The translations under genes were made by a program, and so were the position numbers. A DNA stretch of 21,715 nucleotides from a virus, in IMG/VR virus record IMGVR_UViG_3300044617_000787, positions 1 to 21,715 of that record; one strand, given 5' to 3'. A model generated the notes under the pieces. That model ran no database searches, had not been told where the DNA came from, and saw nothing but the letters and a program-made list of their open reading frames with translations. This document shows positions 13,710-20,720 of this stretch, one piece after another. Numbering within the stretch: position 1 is the stretch's first letter; each line of letters opens with the position of its first letter.

Positions 13710-15221
13710 TTATTTTTTAACATTCCTTCTAAGCACATCACCAACTGATAGTTTCTTTTTTTCTTGCGGGACAGCTTCTGGCGCTGGCGCTGTAGACCCT
13801 GGACGAGGAGCTGGATTTACCTGTGGTCCCATTGAAGGCTTGCCACTATAGCTTGTTAGCTGTCGAGCTCCACCAAGGTAGTAATCGTACTGACTTTGGC
13901 TGATTCGATTGTCCTTCATCGCCTCGTCAAGCTTAGTCTTGATCATGTCGTAGCTAATACCTTGCTGCTTAGCAAAGTGCTGCATATTCTTCTGCGCAAC
14001 ACCCGCATCGTCGCCAGCATTACTTACAGCACCCTTCGCGTACCATGCAGCAATGTCTGATGCCTTCTGTCCTACAAAGCCGTATGAAGCCGCGAGCGCG
14101 TCGGCAAGAGGAACAGCGCCACCCCATGCCTTTGGCTTCTCGGCTGAAATCTTGTCGATCTCTTTCCACTTAAGGGTCGAGCCATCTTTACCAAAGTCAT
14201 ACTTGGTGCCGTCGGCAAGAGTACCTTGATATTTGTCATCGAGAACTCCACCCTGTTGAAGCACGCCGCGAATGTTATCGCGCATGAATTGTGCTTTGCC
14301 TTTTTTGCTGCCAGTCCAGGAACCTACCGCTCCAGCAAGTCCACCAACTGCCGCACCAATTGCAAGTCCAATAGGACCACCAACCGCACCTCCAATCATA
14401 GCTCCAGAAGAAGCGCCACCAAGAGCAGCGTTTCGTGTCCGTTGTGAGCCAGCAGCAGTGTCACCAATCATCTTGGCAGTTTGATAGCCTTGATAAGCTC
14501 CAGCAGCAGCACCAAGGTAAGGAGCCGCCGCGCCGAGTGTTTGCTGTCCTCCAAAATTAACTCCCGCCTGACCAAGAGCGTTTGCTCCTAAGCTCACTGC
14601 GGATGCGCCAGATAATCCTGCGCCAACCTTATCGCCAGATTGATACGATTTATAGGCGTTATACGCAGAGAGAACTGCCAATGCTCCAGTTCCCGCAGCG
14701 TCCCAGTTAACCGAGTTCATAAAGCCTTCATCAGCAAGACTATCTGTCGGGACTACTTGTACGCTACCGTCAACGTTACTGCGAATAGGCGTCATACCCT
14801 CTGGTACAGACTGTCCAGCGGGTAATTTTCCAGGATCTATTGGAGTGAAGTTCTTAGAGAACGAACCTGCGCCGGTGCCAACAGACCCAGGGGTTGGAGC
14901 ACTTGGCATTGGAGCGTTGGCTGTAGGTGCAGTAGGCGTAGGAGTTGGCTTAGGAGTTGGTTTTAAGAATCCAGGCATCTTCATGCCATCCATAACCCAA
15001 CCCGTAAGAGCCGTTCCTCCAACCACGCCTCCTACTTGCGCTAGTTCTGCTTGCTGCTGTTTCTTGGCAGCTTCTTTTGCTTGCTCTTCTTTGGTTTTGG
15101 GAGGACCAAACTCCTTAACCATTTCGTCATAAGCAACGTTATGTGGAAACCCATTACTGACAAGCCAGTAATAATAGCCTTGAGGATCTCTCTGTGCATC
15201 AGGTGGAGCGCCTTGAATCAT
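13710..15221 (-). CDS. Internal virion (ejection) protein with glycine-zipper segments
   Basis: The 503-residue protein has an N-terminal helical domain (about 10-60), a Gly/Val membrane-like patch (63-74), and a Pro/Thr linker (87-112). Two Gly/Ala-rich blocks follow, the second (about 265-300) a textbook glycine zipper (GGAVGGPIGLAIGAAVGGLAGAVG) followed by a basic KKGKA. The C-terminal 150 residues are a mixed helical domain (WYAKGAV, QGISYDMIKTKLDEAM, YDYYLGGARQL) and a Pro-rich tail. This composition is that of ejection proteins thought to insert in the host envelope. The ATG overlaps the stop of the adaptor gene by 4 bp. Confidence 0.83.
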   Translation of the reverse strand: MIQGAPPDAQRDPQGYYYWLVSNGFPHNVAYDEMVKEFGPPKTKEEQAKEAAKKQQQAELAQVGGVVGGTALTGWVMDGMKMPGFLKPTPKPTPTPTAPTANAPMPSAPTPGSVGTGAGSFSKNFTPIDPGKLPAGQSVPEGMTPIRSNVDGSVQVVPTDSLADEGFMNSVNWDAAGTGALAVLSAYNAYKSYQSGDKVGAGLSGASAVSLGANALGQAGVNFGGQQTLGAAAPYLGAAAGAYQGYQTAKMIGDTAAGSQRTRNAALGGASSGAMIGGAVGGPIGLAIGAAVGGLAGAVGSWTGSKKGKAQFMRDNIRGVLQQGGVLDDKYQGTLADGTKYDFGKDGSTLKWKEIDKISAEKPKAWGGAVPLADALAASYGFVGQKASDIAAWYAKGAVSNAGDDAGVAQKNMQHFAKQQGISYDMIKTKLDEAMKDNRISQSQYDYYLGGARQLTSYSGKPSMGPQVNPAPRPGSTAPAPEAVPQEKKKLSVGDVLRRNVKK

Positions 15222-16081
15222 ATAAATGTCCCGAATACAGCCACACCAGCGCGAGCGTACATATCACCGCGACTGGTATTTCCAGCATAAATTACCTTAC
15301 CTACGTTAGAGCGACTAAACTCCTCATGAAGCTGAATATCAAATTTTGGCCTGATAGTTTCGAGTCCATGAATCTCTGCAAAACGCTCAATTACTCCCTG
15401 CTCAACAAGCTTTTCGTTAAATAAGCTCATGTCAGTGTCAGCAAGGAAATCGTTGTAAGGACCACTATAATAGGTCCAAGTAACGCCACCGTCTGAAACA
15501 GCGCCGCTAGTATGAGTTGGAGCAGTAGCTCCGGTAGTACCCCCAGCCGTAGTTTGGTAATAATTCCCATTATAAAAACAATAAGAAGCAGCAGGGAAAG
15601 AAGCAGAAGCGGTCCAATCTTTGGGTCTAACGCTCCTATCTGCGATGTATTGGAATACAAGAACGTTTCCGGCATTGGTCGCTCCAGGTGTTGGATAGAT
15701 CAGCAACTCGTTATTGCTGACTCCACGGATCTGAAATCGCTGATAAATTGTAGTAGTAAGACCGAAGCCAATCGCCTCGGCGTACTCCTGCTGGGTCATA
15801 GGACCAAGCACTTTCCACCGAGTCGACTGATTCCAAAAAGTCTCGTACTGATAGTAACTAAAGGCTGCTGGAAGCTGATAAGTAGCTTGGCCAGAAGCCA
15901 GTGTGATAGTGCTTGAGGCGTAGCACTTAGACCAAGGATACGCCTCAAAAATATCACGATTAATGCGTTGGGTAATAGCCAACAACTGTTTCGTGGTAAC
16001 TTCTGTCGAGCCAATTACAGCCGATTCTACGGTGTAACCACACTCAGCAGCTACGTTTGAAACAATCGTTGCTAAACTCAT
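15218..16081 (-). CDS. Head-tail adaptor (tail tubular protein A / gp11-like)
   Basis: The 287-residue protein matches the podophage adaptor layout. It has an N-terminal helical part ('LLAITQRINRDIFEAYPWSK'), a beta part ('GQATYQLPAAFSYYQYETFWNQSTRWKVLGPMTQQEY', 'FQIRGVSNNELLIYPTP', 'LVFQYIADRSV') and a C-terminal 'FLADTDMSLFNEKLVEQGVIERFAEIHGL' helix. Such proteins form the ring between portal and tail nozzle. A module of about 55 residues (155-208; 'YYQTTAGGTTGATAPTHTSGAVSDGGVTWTYY') appears inserted between the last strand and the final helix. It resembles the small 'Y..tt.GTTG..P.ht.G...DG.v.W.y' modules common in phage tail proteins. AAGGAAGG precedes ATG, inside the end of the upstream gene (ATGA overlap). 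Confidence 0.87.
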   Translation of the reverse strand: MSLATIVSNVAAECGYTVESAVIGSTEVTTKQLLAITQRINRDIFEAYPWSKCYASSTITLASGQATYQLPAAFSYYQYETFWNQSTRWKVLGPMTQQEYAEAIGFGLTTTIYQRFQIRGVSNNELLIYPTPGATNAGNVLVFQYIADRSVRPKDWTASASFPAASYCFYNGNYYQTTAGGTTGATAPTHTSGAVSDGGVTWTYYSGPYNDFLADTDMSLFNEKLVEQGVIERFAEIHGLETIRPKFDIQLHEEFSRSNVGKVIYAGNTSRGDMYARAGVAVFGTFI

Positions 16082-16773
16082 ACCTTCCTTGGTCGTCCCC
16101 TACGCCGTTCAATTAACTCTTTTGCTAGGTCAGAGAGTGGCTCAGAACTAGTAGGTTCTACTAGCTCTGGAGATTCTTGGATCACCTCCTTTCGCATTGG
16201 TCGTAAGTCAGTTCCCTCGCTTGCTTCAACGCGCTGAATGAGAAGTTCAAGTTGCTCCTCGAGCTTCTTGCGACTTTCTCTTTCTTTCTCCAATTGCGCT
16301 TGAAGAGCCACGAGCTGAGTCTGAGTCCCGCCAGCGGAATCAATCCACTCTTTAGCGAGCTTGCAGAATTTGCCAAGAGGACCAAGCTTTCGCTTTGTCT
16401 CGTCGTCGGCATCTGCCAGTTGCTCAACTGTCTTAAACCCAAGGTATGCGAGCTCTTTCATTGCTGAACCGTTCATAAGGGTCCAGGTTGAAAGAGGGGT
16501 TCCGCTTTCTACTGGCTCGTTGCCAGCCATAAAAGCAGCGTACTTTTCTGGGTATTCAACAATATCCTGCTGTTCAATTTTTCGGACGGTGACGTCATGT
16601 CCTGGGAATTGAATAGAGATCGACGGGGTTTCGTCGTAAATCTCTCTTCCCGCCTCAAGTGTCTTCTGACGATTGAGGTTATAGGCATTAAAGAAATTTA
16701 CATTGGCTCCGTGGTAGCGCTTTTTTGCTTGGGAAGTGCCATTCATGATGGACTGCCAATCAACTTGTGCCAT
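16078..16773 (-). CDS. Conserved phage protein with a C-terminal AT-hook-like motif
   Basis: The 231-residue protein has an N-terminal part with 'ISIQFPGHDVTVRKIEQQDIVEYPEKYAAFMAG' and 'GTPLSTWTLMNGSAMKELAYLGFKTVEQLADADDETKRKLGPLGKF', a pattern seen in a conserved but uncharacterised podophage head-region protein. 'KELAYLGFKTVEQLA' looks like a helix-hairpin-helix-like segment. A coiled coil follows (about 155-190), then an acidic linker, and it ends in ERRRGRPRKV with the Gly-Arg-Pro core of an AT-hook flanked by Arg/Lys. This suggests contact with the DNA minor groove. The start has GGAGAA about 5 nt upstream. It lies between the decoration genes and the adaptor. Family function is unknown. 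Confidence 0.8.
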   Translation of the reverse strand: MAQVDWQSIMNGTSQAKKRYHGANVNFFNAYNLNRQKTLEAGREIYDETPSISIQFPGHDVTVRKIEQQDIVEYPEKYAAFMAGNEPVESGTPLSTWTLMNGSAMKELAYLGFKTVEQLADADDETKRKLGPLGKFCKLAKEWIDSAGGTQTQLVALQAQLEKERESRKKLEEQLELLIQRVEASEGTDLRPMRKEVIQESPELVEPTSSEPLSDLAKELIERRRGRPRKV

Positions 16774-16855
16774 AGGTTCTCCATTAAATAGGCAATATTA
16801 CCTGTATATTTAATAGCATGATTGATAAATTTTGACTAAACATACTATTTAAGAA
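16774..16855 (-). promoter_or_regulatory. AT-rich intergenic gap with inverted repeats
   Basis: This 82-bp gap is the largest in the late operon and is very AT-rich. It holds a perfect 8-bp inverted repeat (TTAAATAG at 16784-16791 and CTATTTAA at 16845-16852). A near-palindrome AGGCAATATTACCT at 16790-16803 has one mismatched pair and lies 17 bp upstream of the next start. I could not find a convincing -35/-10 pair on the minus strand, although TATTAA/TATACA-like elements exist. It is a candidate promoter or operator for the tail/ejection genes. Confidence 0.35.
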
Positions 16856-17203
16856 CTATGGCGGCTCTACTGCTATATTATTAGAATCGGCAGATGCACT
16901 TCCTGCGTCATTTGTTGCTGTAACAACACATATAAAATCGATAGCAAGTACATCAGATGGTGTAAGAACATACGCAGAACTCGTTGCTCCTGATATTGGA
17001 GAGCCGTTCTTTTCCCATTGGTAGGCATAAGTAATACTGCCAGCATCACTAGACCATGTGCCAGTAGTGCAACTTACAGTACTATCAGCAGTAAAAGTAC
17101 CACTTGCTTCTGGAGCTACTGTATTGATAGGAGGACTGCCTCCTACTGGCTTCGGTGAAACCAGCGATTGAACAGATACTCCTACACCTACTCCTATAAA
17201 CAT
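16856..17203 (-). CDS. Small Ig-like domain virion protein
   Basis: The 115-residue protein is essentially one Ig-like domain after a short hydrophobic start (MFIGVGVGVSV) and a Pro-rich hinge. The fold signature is clear: Cys45 and Cys92 as the core pair, Trp50, Trp63 in 'YAYQWEKNGSPISGATSSAYVLTPSD', and 'FICVVTATNDAGSASADS'. Ig-like domains decorate many tailed-phage capsids and tails and are thought to bind weakly to cell-surface or mucus glycans. Here it is a separate gene rather than an extension of the capsid protein. No clear ribosome binding site is seen, and it starts 3 bp after the stop of the previous gene, so coupling is likely. Confidence 0.85.
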   Translation of the reverse strand: MFIGVGVGVSVQSLVSPKPVGGSPPINTVAPEASGTFTADSTVSCTTGTWSSDAGSITYAYQWEKNGSPISGATSSAYVLTPSDVLAIDFICVVTATNDAGSASADSNNIAVEPP

Positions 17204-17206
17204 AAC

Positions 17207-17461
17207 TTAATAGAACGCTACAATGTTTGTTGCAGTAGTTGCTGCCATTACTTGCTTGGCAAAGATAGGAAGCAGCGTTCCCGCAGGAACAGTCAAAGAA
17301 ACTGCCGAAGTGTCATTGCACGCTATTACGCTTACGCTTCCAGCGCCACCAACCCACAACGCTCTAACGCCAGTAAGTACTGTTGTATTGGATGGGGTTA
17401 CTGCTGTTAATTTAAGAGCTGGAAAGAGTGCTCCAGGATTAGAAGGGGTAAAATCTGGCAT
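17207..17461 (-). CDS. Spike base-like protein (RCAP_rcc01079-like)
   Basis: The 84-residue protein is a small beta-rich protein with 'ALKLTAVTPSNTTVLTGVRALWVGGAGSVSVIACND' and 'LTVPAGTLLPIFAKQVMAATTATNIVAFY'. This layout (Pro-x-Asp/Asn near the start, Arg-Ala-Leu-x-Val-Gly, G-V/T-PAG-x-x-LPI, ATTATNIVAF) resembles the spike base protein group named after Rhodobacter RCAP_rcc01079, which forms a small capsid spike base. The match is by pattern only. AAGGTG serves as ribosome binding site and follows directly after an intrinsic terminator, so its expression may be lower than that of upstream capsid genes. It is likely a head decoration. Confidence 0.72.
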   Translation of the reverse strand: MPDFTPSNPGALFPALKLTAVTPSNTTVLTGVRALWVGGAGSVSVIACNDTSAVSLTVPAGTLLPIFAKQVMAATTATNIVAFY

Positions 17462-17471
17462 AAATCACCTT

Positions 17472-17497
17472 AAAAATGTGGGGGGATTGCTCCCCCC
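17472..17497 (-). terminator. Intrinsic terminator between two small head genes
   Basis: On the minus strand, GGGGGG (17497-17492) and CCCCCC (17485-17480) pair around the 6-nt loop AGCAAT. ACA and TTTTT at 17476-17472 follow. It lies between the gene at 17504-17809 and the spike-base-like gene, 11 bp before the latter's start, so it probably lowers readthrough into the downstream tail genes. Confidence 0.8.
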
Positions 17498-17503
17498 GTT
17501 AGC

Positions 17504-17809
17504 TTACGAAGCCTTGGTGAACTTCAAGTAAAAGTATGAAGTTCCGTTTGATACCACTACAAAGCAGTTAGTATCAGCGTCTGCATCTTTGACAACGCCA
17601 ACAAATCCACTTCCTACAGAAGCAGGAGTTCCGAACGAAGTCGTAAGCTCTGCAGCAGTAGGGGTAGTGTCGTTTACGTTATTGATAGCTTGCTTAGTGC
17701 GAACTCCAGCGGCGGTAGCATTAACTACTGACGTATTCACGCCATCCGTTACTGCTGCTGCGAGCTCTCCAGGCATTCCAAGACCCATAAGGGTTACTGA
17801 ACTGGCCAT
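17504..17809 (-). CDS. Small virion-associated hypothetical protein
   Basis: The 101-residue protein begins 'MASSVTLMGLGMPGELAAAVTDGVN', a start seen in small head-region proteins of podophages. It continues with a helical 'TKQAINNVNDTTPTAAELTTSFG' and a beta C-terminus 'GFVGVVKDADADTNCFVVVSNGTSYFYLKFTKA'. The C-terminal part looks like a compact beta-hairpin typical of capsid or spike accessory proteins. A very strong AGGAGG ribosome binding site lies 5 nt before ATG. It is flanked on both sides by intrinsic terminators, an arrangement suggesting independent tuning. No molecular function is known to me. Confidence 0.75.
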   Translation of the reverse strand: MASSVTLMGLGMPGELAAAVTDGVNTSVVNATAAGVRTKQAINNVNDTTPTAAELTTSFGTPASVGSGFVGVVKDADADTNCFVVVSNGTSYFYLKFTKAS

Positions 17810-17819
17810 AAATCCTCCT

Positions 17820-17846
17820 AAAAAGGGGGGTTGTTACACCCCCCTT
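17820..17846 (-). terminator. Intrinsic terminator downstream of the decoration-like gene
   Basis: On the minus strand, AAGGGGGG (17846-17839) pairs with CCCCCCTT (17830-17823) around an 8-nt loop, followed by more T to 17820. This is a classic terminator. It lies directly upstream of the AGGAGG ribosome binding site of the gene at 17504-17809, so a readthrough transcript would start this gene next to the hairpin. Confidence 0.85.
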
Positions 17847-17851
17847 AATTC

Positions 17852-18340
17852 TTAGTTCACCTTGGTGTGAGCTAAAGAGCCAAGCTCTACAGCAGCAGCC
17901 GGTGTAGTAGATGCCAATCCAACAACGTAAGCAATCTTAGTTGTTGAAGTATCATCAGCTACGCCAGCAGTTGAAGTTGTATTAAGGTTAGCCTTAGCAA
18001 CATAGCCTGCGGCCACTTTGCCTCGGATTCCTGAACCAACTCCACCGCCGTTAAGTCCACCAACCCATACCCAACCGTACTCATTGTCAGCGAAAGCTAC
18101 TTGAGCTACGCCAACAAGAAGTCCCTGCGAGCCAGCGTTCGTAGTGGTGAGCATGGCAGCTTGGCCGTCTTGCTCAATCTTTACCCACGCGTACTGGTCG
18201 ATAGCACCGTCAGCCTGAACAAACACAAACTCACCTTCTGTAGAGCTTCCAACGGCACGAAGTTTAGCTGGAAGAGCAAGGGTGTTTGTGGTTGTAAAGG
18301 TGGTCTTGTAATTTACTCCAAATGATCCACTCTGTGACAT
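17852..18340 (-). CDS. Probable capsid decoration protein
   Basis: The 162-residue protein has a beta-rich composition: 'LPAKLRAVGSSTEGEFVFVQADGAIDQYAWVKIEQDGQAAMLTT', 'LLVGVAQVAFADNEYGWVWVGG', 'GIRGKVAAGYVAKANLNTTSTAGVADDTST', and 'AYVVGLAST'. This resembles the small head decoration proteins encoded directly after the major capsid gene in many tailed phages. It lacks long helices or enzyme motifs. An AGGAGA ribosome binding site about 8 nt upstream indicates strong translation, and an intrinsic terminator follows the gene. The likely role is stabilising the capsid surface; the exact family is uncertain. Confidence 0.78.
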   Translation of the reverse strand: MSQSGSFGVNYKTTFTTTNTLALPAKLRAVGSSTEGEFVFVQADGAIDQYAWVKIEQDGQAAMLTTTNAGSQGLLVGVAQVAFADNEYGWVWVGGLNGGGVGSGIRGKVAAGYVAKANLNTTSTAGVADDTSTTKIAYVVGLASTTPAAAVELGSLAHTKVN

Positions 18341-18359
18341 ATTCTGTTTCTCCTATTCT

Positions 18360-19316
18360 TTAAGCGTAAATAACAGCCTGAAGTGCAGGAGCAGCGCAGC
18401 AGAGATTTCCTTCCACGATGATCACAGTGAAAGCAGCATCCTGGTCAACAGGACGAGCCATCTCTGGAGCAAGTGGTTTGAAATCAGCGCCACGAACCAT
18501 GTCGAATGTCCAATACTTAGTATTGAGAAGTCGGCATGAGTTAGACTCAAGCACTGAAGAACCGAATCCACCGTCGAATACGAAATCGCATCCGTCGTAG
18601 CTAAGCACACGGAATCCAGCCACAGCCTTCTTCGCAGGAAGCTGAATACGCTGAATAGCAGTGAGCGAGCTGTGGAGGAACTTCCAAGCTGTACGATCCA
18701 TCAGACCAAGGTCTGGCTGCTCGTTACCACGAGTGATCTGGCTGATAGCGTCAGTGATCTGCTCTTGCACGTTTGATGCAGAGAGAGTGACGTTAATAGC
18801 GAGATTTCGTGCCCACGAGTTGCTGCCGCGGTCGATGCTTCCATAGGTACCAGCCGAAGGAGAGGTCGAAACCGCCTTCTTAATACCGTCGAACTCAAGA
18901 CCAGAAGAACCAGTTCCATCTCCACGAAGGGAGGTAGACACGGTGTTCTTAAGACGGCTAATAGCCGCTTCCATCTTTTGCTCAACGATGTCGATGAGCT
19001 GAGCTTGGCCAGTGTTTGCACGGCGATTACGTCCGTCGATTGCTACAGGTTCATAAACCTGCTTGATCGCAAAACGGAATGCAGTGAAATCGTCAATAGC
19101 ATCCAGGTTAAACGCGCTGTAACCGGAGTAGAAACCTCCAACTGCAGCATCGTTGTAAAGAACTGGCTTACGAATCTCGTATCCACCGGAAAAGCGTCGG
19201 ATCTTTCCTTGCTCATCGAGGGATGCAAGAAGGGGGTTGTGATGCAAGATTTGATCGGCGATAGCATCGCTTTGATCAAACAGGGTTGCTACCACTGCTT
19301 CTTCTAAATTAGGCAT
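18360..19316 (-). CDS. Major capsid protein
   Basis: The 318-residue protein has the composition and order of a HK97-fold capsid protein without a long N-terminal delta domain. The N-terminus 'LEEAVVATLFDQSDAIADQILHHNPLLASLDEQGKI...GGYEIRKPVLY' is characteristic of a podophage/siphophage capsid group. Central helices ('LIDIVEQKMEAAISRLKNTVSTSLRGDGTGS'), 'ITRGNEQPDLGLMDRTAWKF' and the C-terminal 'TFDMVRGADFKPLAPEMARPVDQDAAFTVIIVEGNLCCAAP' follow that group. It forms the head shell around the scaffold encoded just upstream. AAGGAU as ribosome binding site lies 8 nt before ATG, and that site forms one arm of a hairpin (see 19323-19350). Confidence 0.93.
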   Translation of the reverse strand: MPNLEEAVVATLFDQSDAIADQILHHNPLLASLDEQGKIRRFSGGYEIRKPVLYNDAAVGGFYSGYSAFNLDAIDDFTAFRFAIKQVYEPVAIDGRNRRANTGQAQLIDIVEQKMEAAISRLKNTVSTSLRGDGTGSSGLEFDGIKKAVSTSPSAGTYGSIDRGSNSWARNLAINVTLSASNVQEQITDAISQITRGNEQPDLGLMDRTAWKFLHSSLTAIQRIQLPAKKAVAGFRVLSYDGCDFVFDGGFGSSVLESNSCRLLNTKYWTFDMVRGADFKPLAPEMARPVDQDAAFTVIIVEGNLCCAAPALQAVIYA

Positions 19317-19322
19317 TGTGAA

Positions 19323-19350
19323 TTATCCTTTATGTTTAGTCTAAGGATAA
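19323..19350 (-). promoter_or_regulatory. Hairpin covering the capsid gene ribosome binding site
   Basis: A perfect 8-bp inverted repeat, TTATCCTT (19323-19330) and AAGGATAA (19343-19350), flanks a 12-nt loop. In the minus-strand mRNA the 3' arm is AAGGAUAA, which is the Shine-Dalgarno of the capsid gene. The arm ends 6 nt before ATG (19316). Folding would hide the site. No T-run follows, so it is not a terminator. It may be a translational switch, an mRNA stability element or a processing site. Confidence 0.6.
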
Positions 19351-19366
19351 CCCACTGGCGCAATCT

Positions 19367-20413
19367 CTATTCGTTGAGTCGACGTAGTAGGTTATCCCGC
19401 AAGTTTTTAGCTTGTATCGTGGGAGTCCCGCTACCAGGGGAGCCAGATATAGAGCGCGATGCAGTTTTAGCTTTCGCTACCGCTGCCTGTTGTTCTTTTA
19501 TCCCCGTCTTAGCACTCATTGTCCGAGCAATGGTGGAGTAAGTCGGATTGCCATTTATAACGTAATTATAGGCCGTTTCCAGGATCTCTTCGGGAGAGCT
19601 GTATCTGCCAGTTGACGTCAAAGCAACGACTACAGGGGTCATATCTGCCTCTAACTGCGAGGCGGTCTCAGGATCCCTGAAGACAGGCTTGTTGCTCTTA
19701 AAGGATTCTACCGCACGTTGATTGTAATACTCAACGGCTTTTTGTTGCTGCTCGTTCTGAACGGCTTGGAACTTCTCCTCAGCAATGCGCTCAGCATCCT
19801 GGCGGGTCAGATATTCGGCTGGAGCTTGCTGCTCTGGCTGATGCTGGCCGTAGTTAACCAGGTCGTTAATATTTACCCCATAGGAGCTCAGCCATTCAAC
19901 AGCCGTATTTACGGGGTCTTCCCGCATAGCTCGGTCCCAGGTAATAGACCTTCGCGCTACGTCGGTAAGGGATTTGCCATCGCGAGCGTAGAACTCCTCG
20001 TGCTCCTTAATAACGCTATTTAAGCTTTCGGTTTGGTTCTTGAGTATCTCAAACTCCTGCATTTTACGCTGATAGTCCGAACGGGTTTCGTAAGCTCTAC
20101 GGTTAAGGTACTGCTGCAGAATATGAGCGTTATGGGGGGTAGGGTTTAGGTACGCCTCTTTTTCATAGCGGTTCATGTCAGCAGGAGGAAGAAGCGGCGT
20201 TACTGGCTCGGCTGGCTGAGCAGTGGTTACGTTTTCTTCCTGAGTAGGTTCGGTGGTCTCAGCAGGAGAGGCGGTCTCTTCTTCTACGCCACCAAGGTTG
20301 TTAAGTTGTTGTTCAAGAGCGCTTCGAATGCTTCGATGTTCTGGTTCTACACGATCTGGTACAAGTTGCGTACTTTGAGATACTTCCGCTACTTCAATCT
20401 CATTATCTTCCAT
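19367..20413 (-). CDS. Scaffolding protein
   Basis: The 348-residue protein is acidic, with a Glu/Pro/Thr-rich, disordered N-terminal 80 residues and a helical, coiled-coil middle ('YETRSDYQRKMQEFEILKNQTESLNSVIKEHEEFY', 'QDAERIAEEKFQAVQNEQQQKAVEYY'). The C-terminal part has Ala/Lys-rich 'AKAKTASRSISGSPGSG' and a basic helix 'LRDNLLRRLNE'. This last pattern is typical of phage scaffolds, whose basic C-terminus binds the capsid protein. It lies directly upstream of the major capsid gene, the standard position. AAAGGATG precedes ATG, and the gene overlaps the end of the small gene before it. Unlike a protease-scaffold fusion, no catalytic Ser/His motif is seen. Confidence 0.88.
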   Translation of the reverse strand: MEDNEIEVAEVSQSTQLVPDRVEPEHRSIRSALEQQLNNLGGVEEETASPAETTEPTQEENVTTAQPAEPVTPLLPPADMNRYEKEAYLNPTPHNAHILQQYLNRRAYETRSDYQRKMQEFEILKNQTESLNSVIKEHEEFYARDGKSLTDVARRSITWDRAMREDPVNTAVEWLSSYGVNINDLVNYGQHQPEQQAPAEYLTRQDAERIAEEKFQAVQNEQQQKAVEYYNQRAVESFKSNKPVFRDPETASQLEADMTPVVVALTSTGRYSSPEEILETAYNYVINGNPTYSTIARTMSAKTGIKEQQAAVAKAKTASRSISGSPGSGTPTIQAKNLRDNLLRRLNE

Positions 20414-20720
20414 TGTTCATCCTTTCAATTATTTGACGTTTTAAGTGGTTAGCGGCTTCTCTACTAGACCGAGATGTTTCCCTGTCTGGGGTATATCCAC
20501 GGTCGTAGGAATCACCAACCTCTACTGCTCCTGCAGCGCGATACGCTGCTCGTAACTTACTTTTGCTTGTATAAATCTCTTTTGGATTAAGAGGATTCCG
20601 TGTTGGCTCCATTTCGTCCTGGATAAAAAGATCTCGAGCTTGGCGCTCTCTGTAAACCTCTTCAACTGGAACAACCTTCTTTTGCTTATGACAGTACTGG
20701 AACAATTTATATTTGCTCAT
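20403..20720 (-). CDS. Small conserved phage protein
   Basis: The 105-residue protein begins 'MSKYKLFQYCHKQKKVVPVEEVYRER', a pattern found in small podophage proteins encoded between portal and scaffold. It is mostly charged helix, with 'KSKLRAAYRAAGAVEVGDSYDRGY' and a basic end 'NHLKRQIIERMN'. The Cys-His near the start could bind metal, but no second pair is present. It overlaps both neighbours (11 bp with the scaffold gene, 4 bp with the upstream gene), so translation is probably coupled. The function is unknown; an assembly factor is a guess from position only. Confidence 0.75.
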   Translation of the reverse strand: MSKYKLFQYCHKQKKVVPVEEVYRERQARDLFIQDEMEPTRNPLNPKEIYTSKSKLRAAYRAAGAVEVGDSYDRGYTPDRETSRSSREAANHLKRQIIERMNNGR

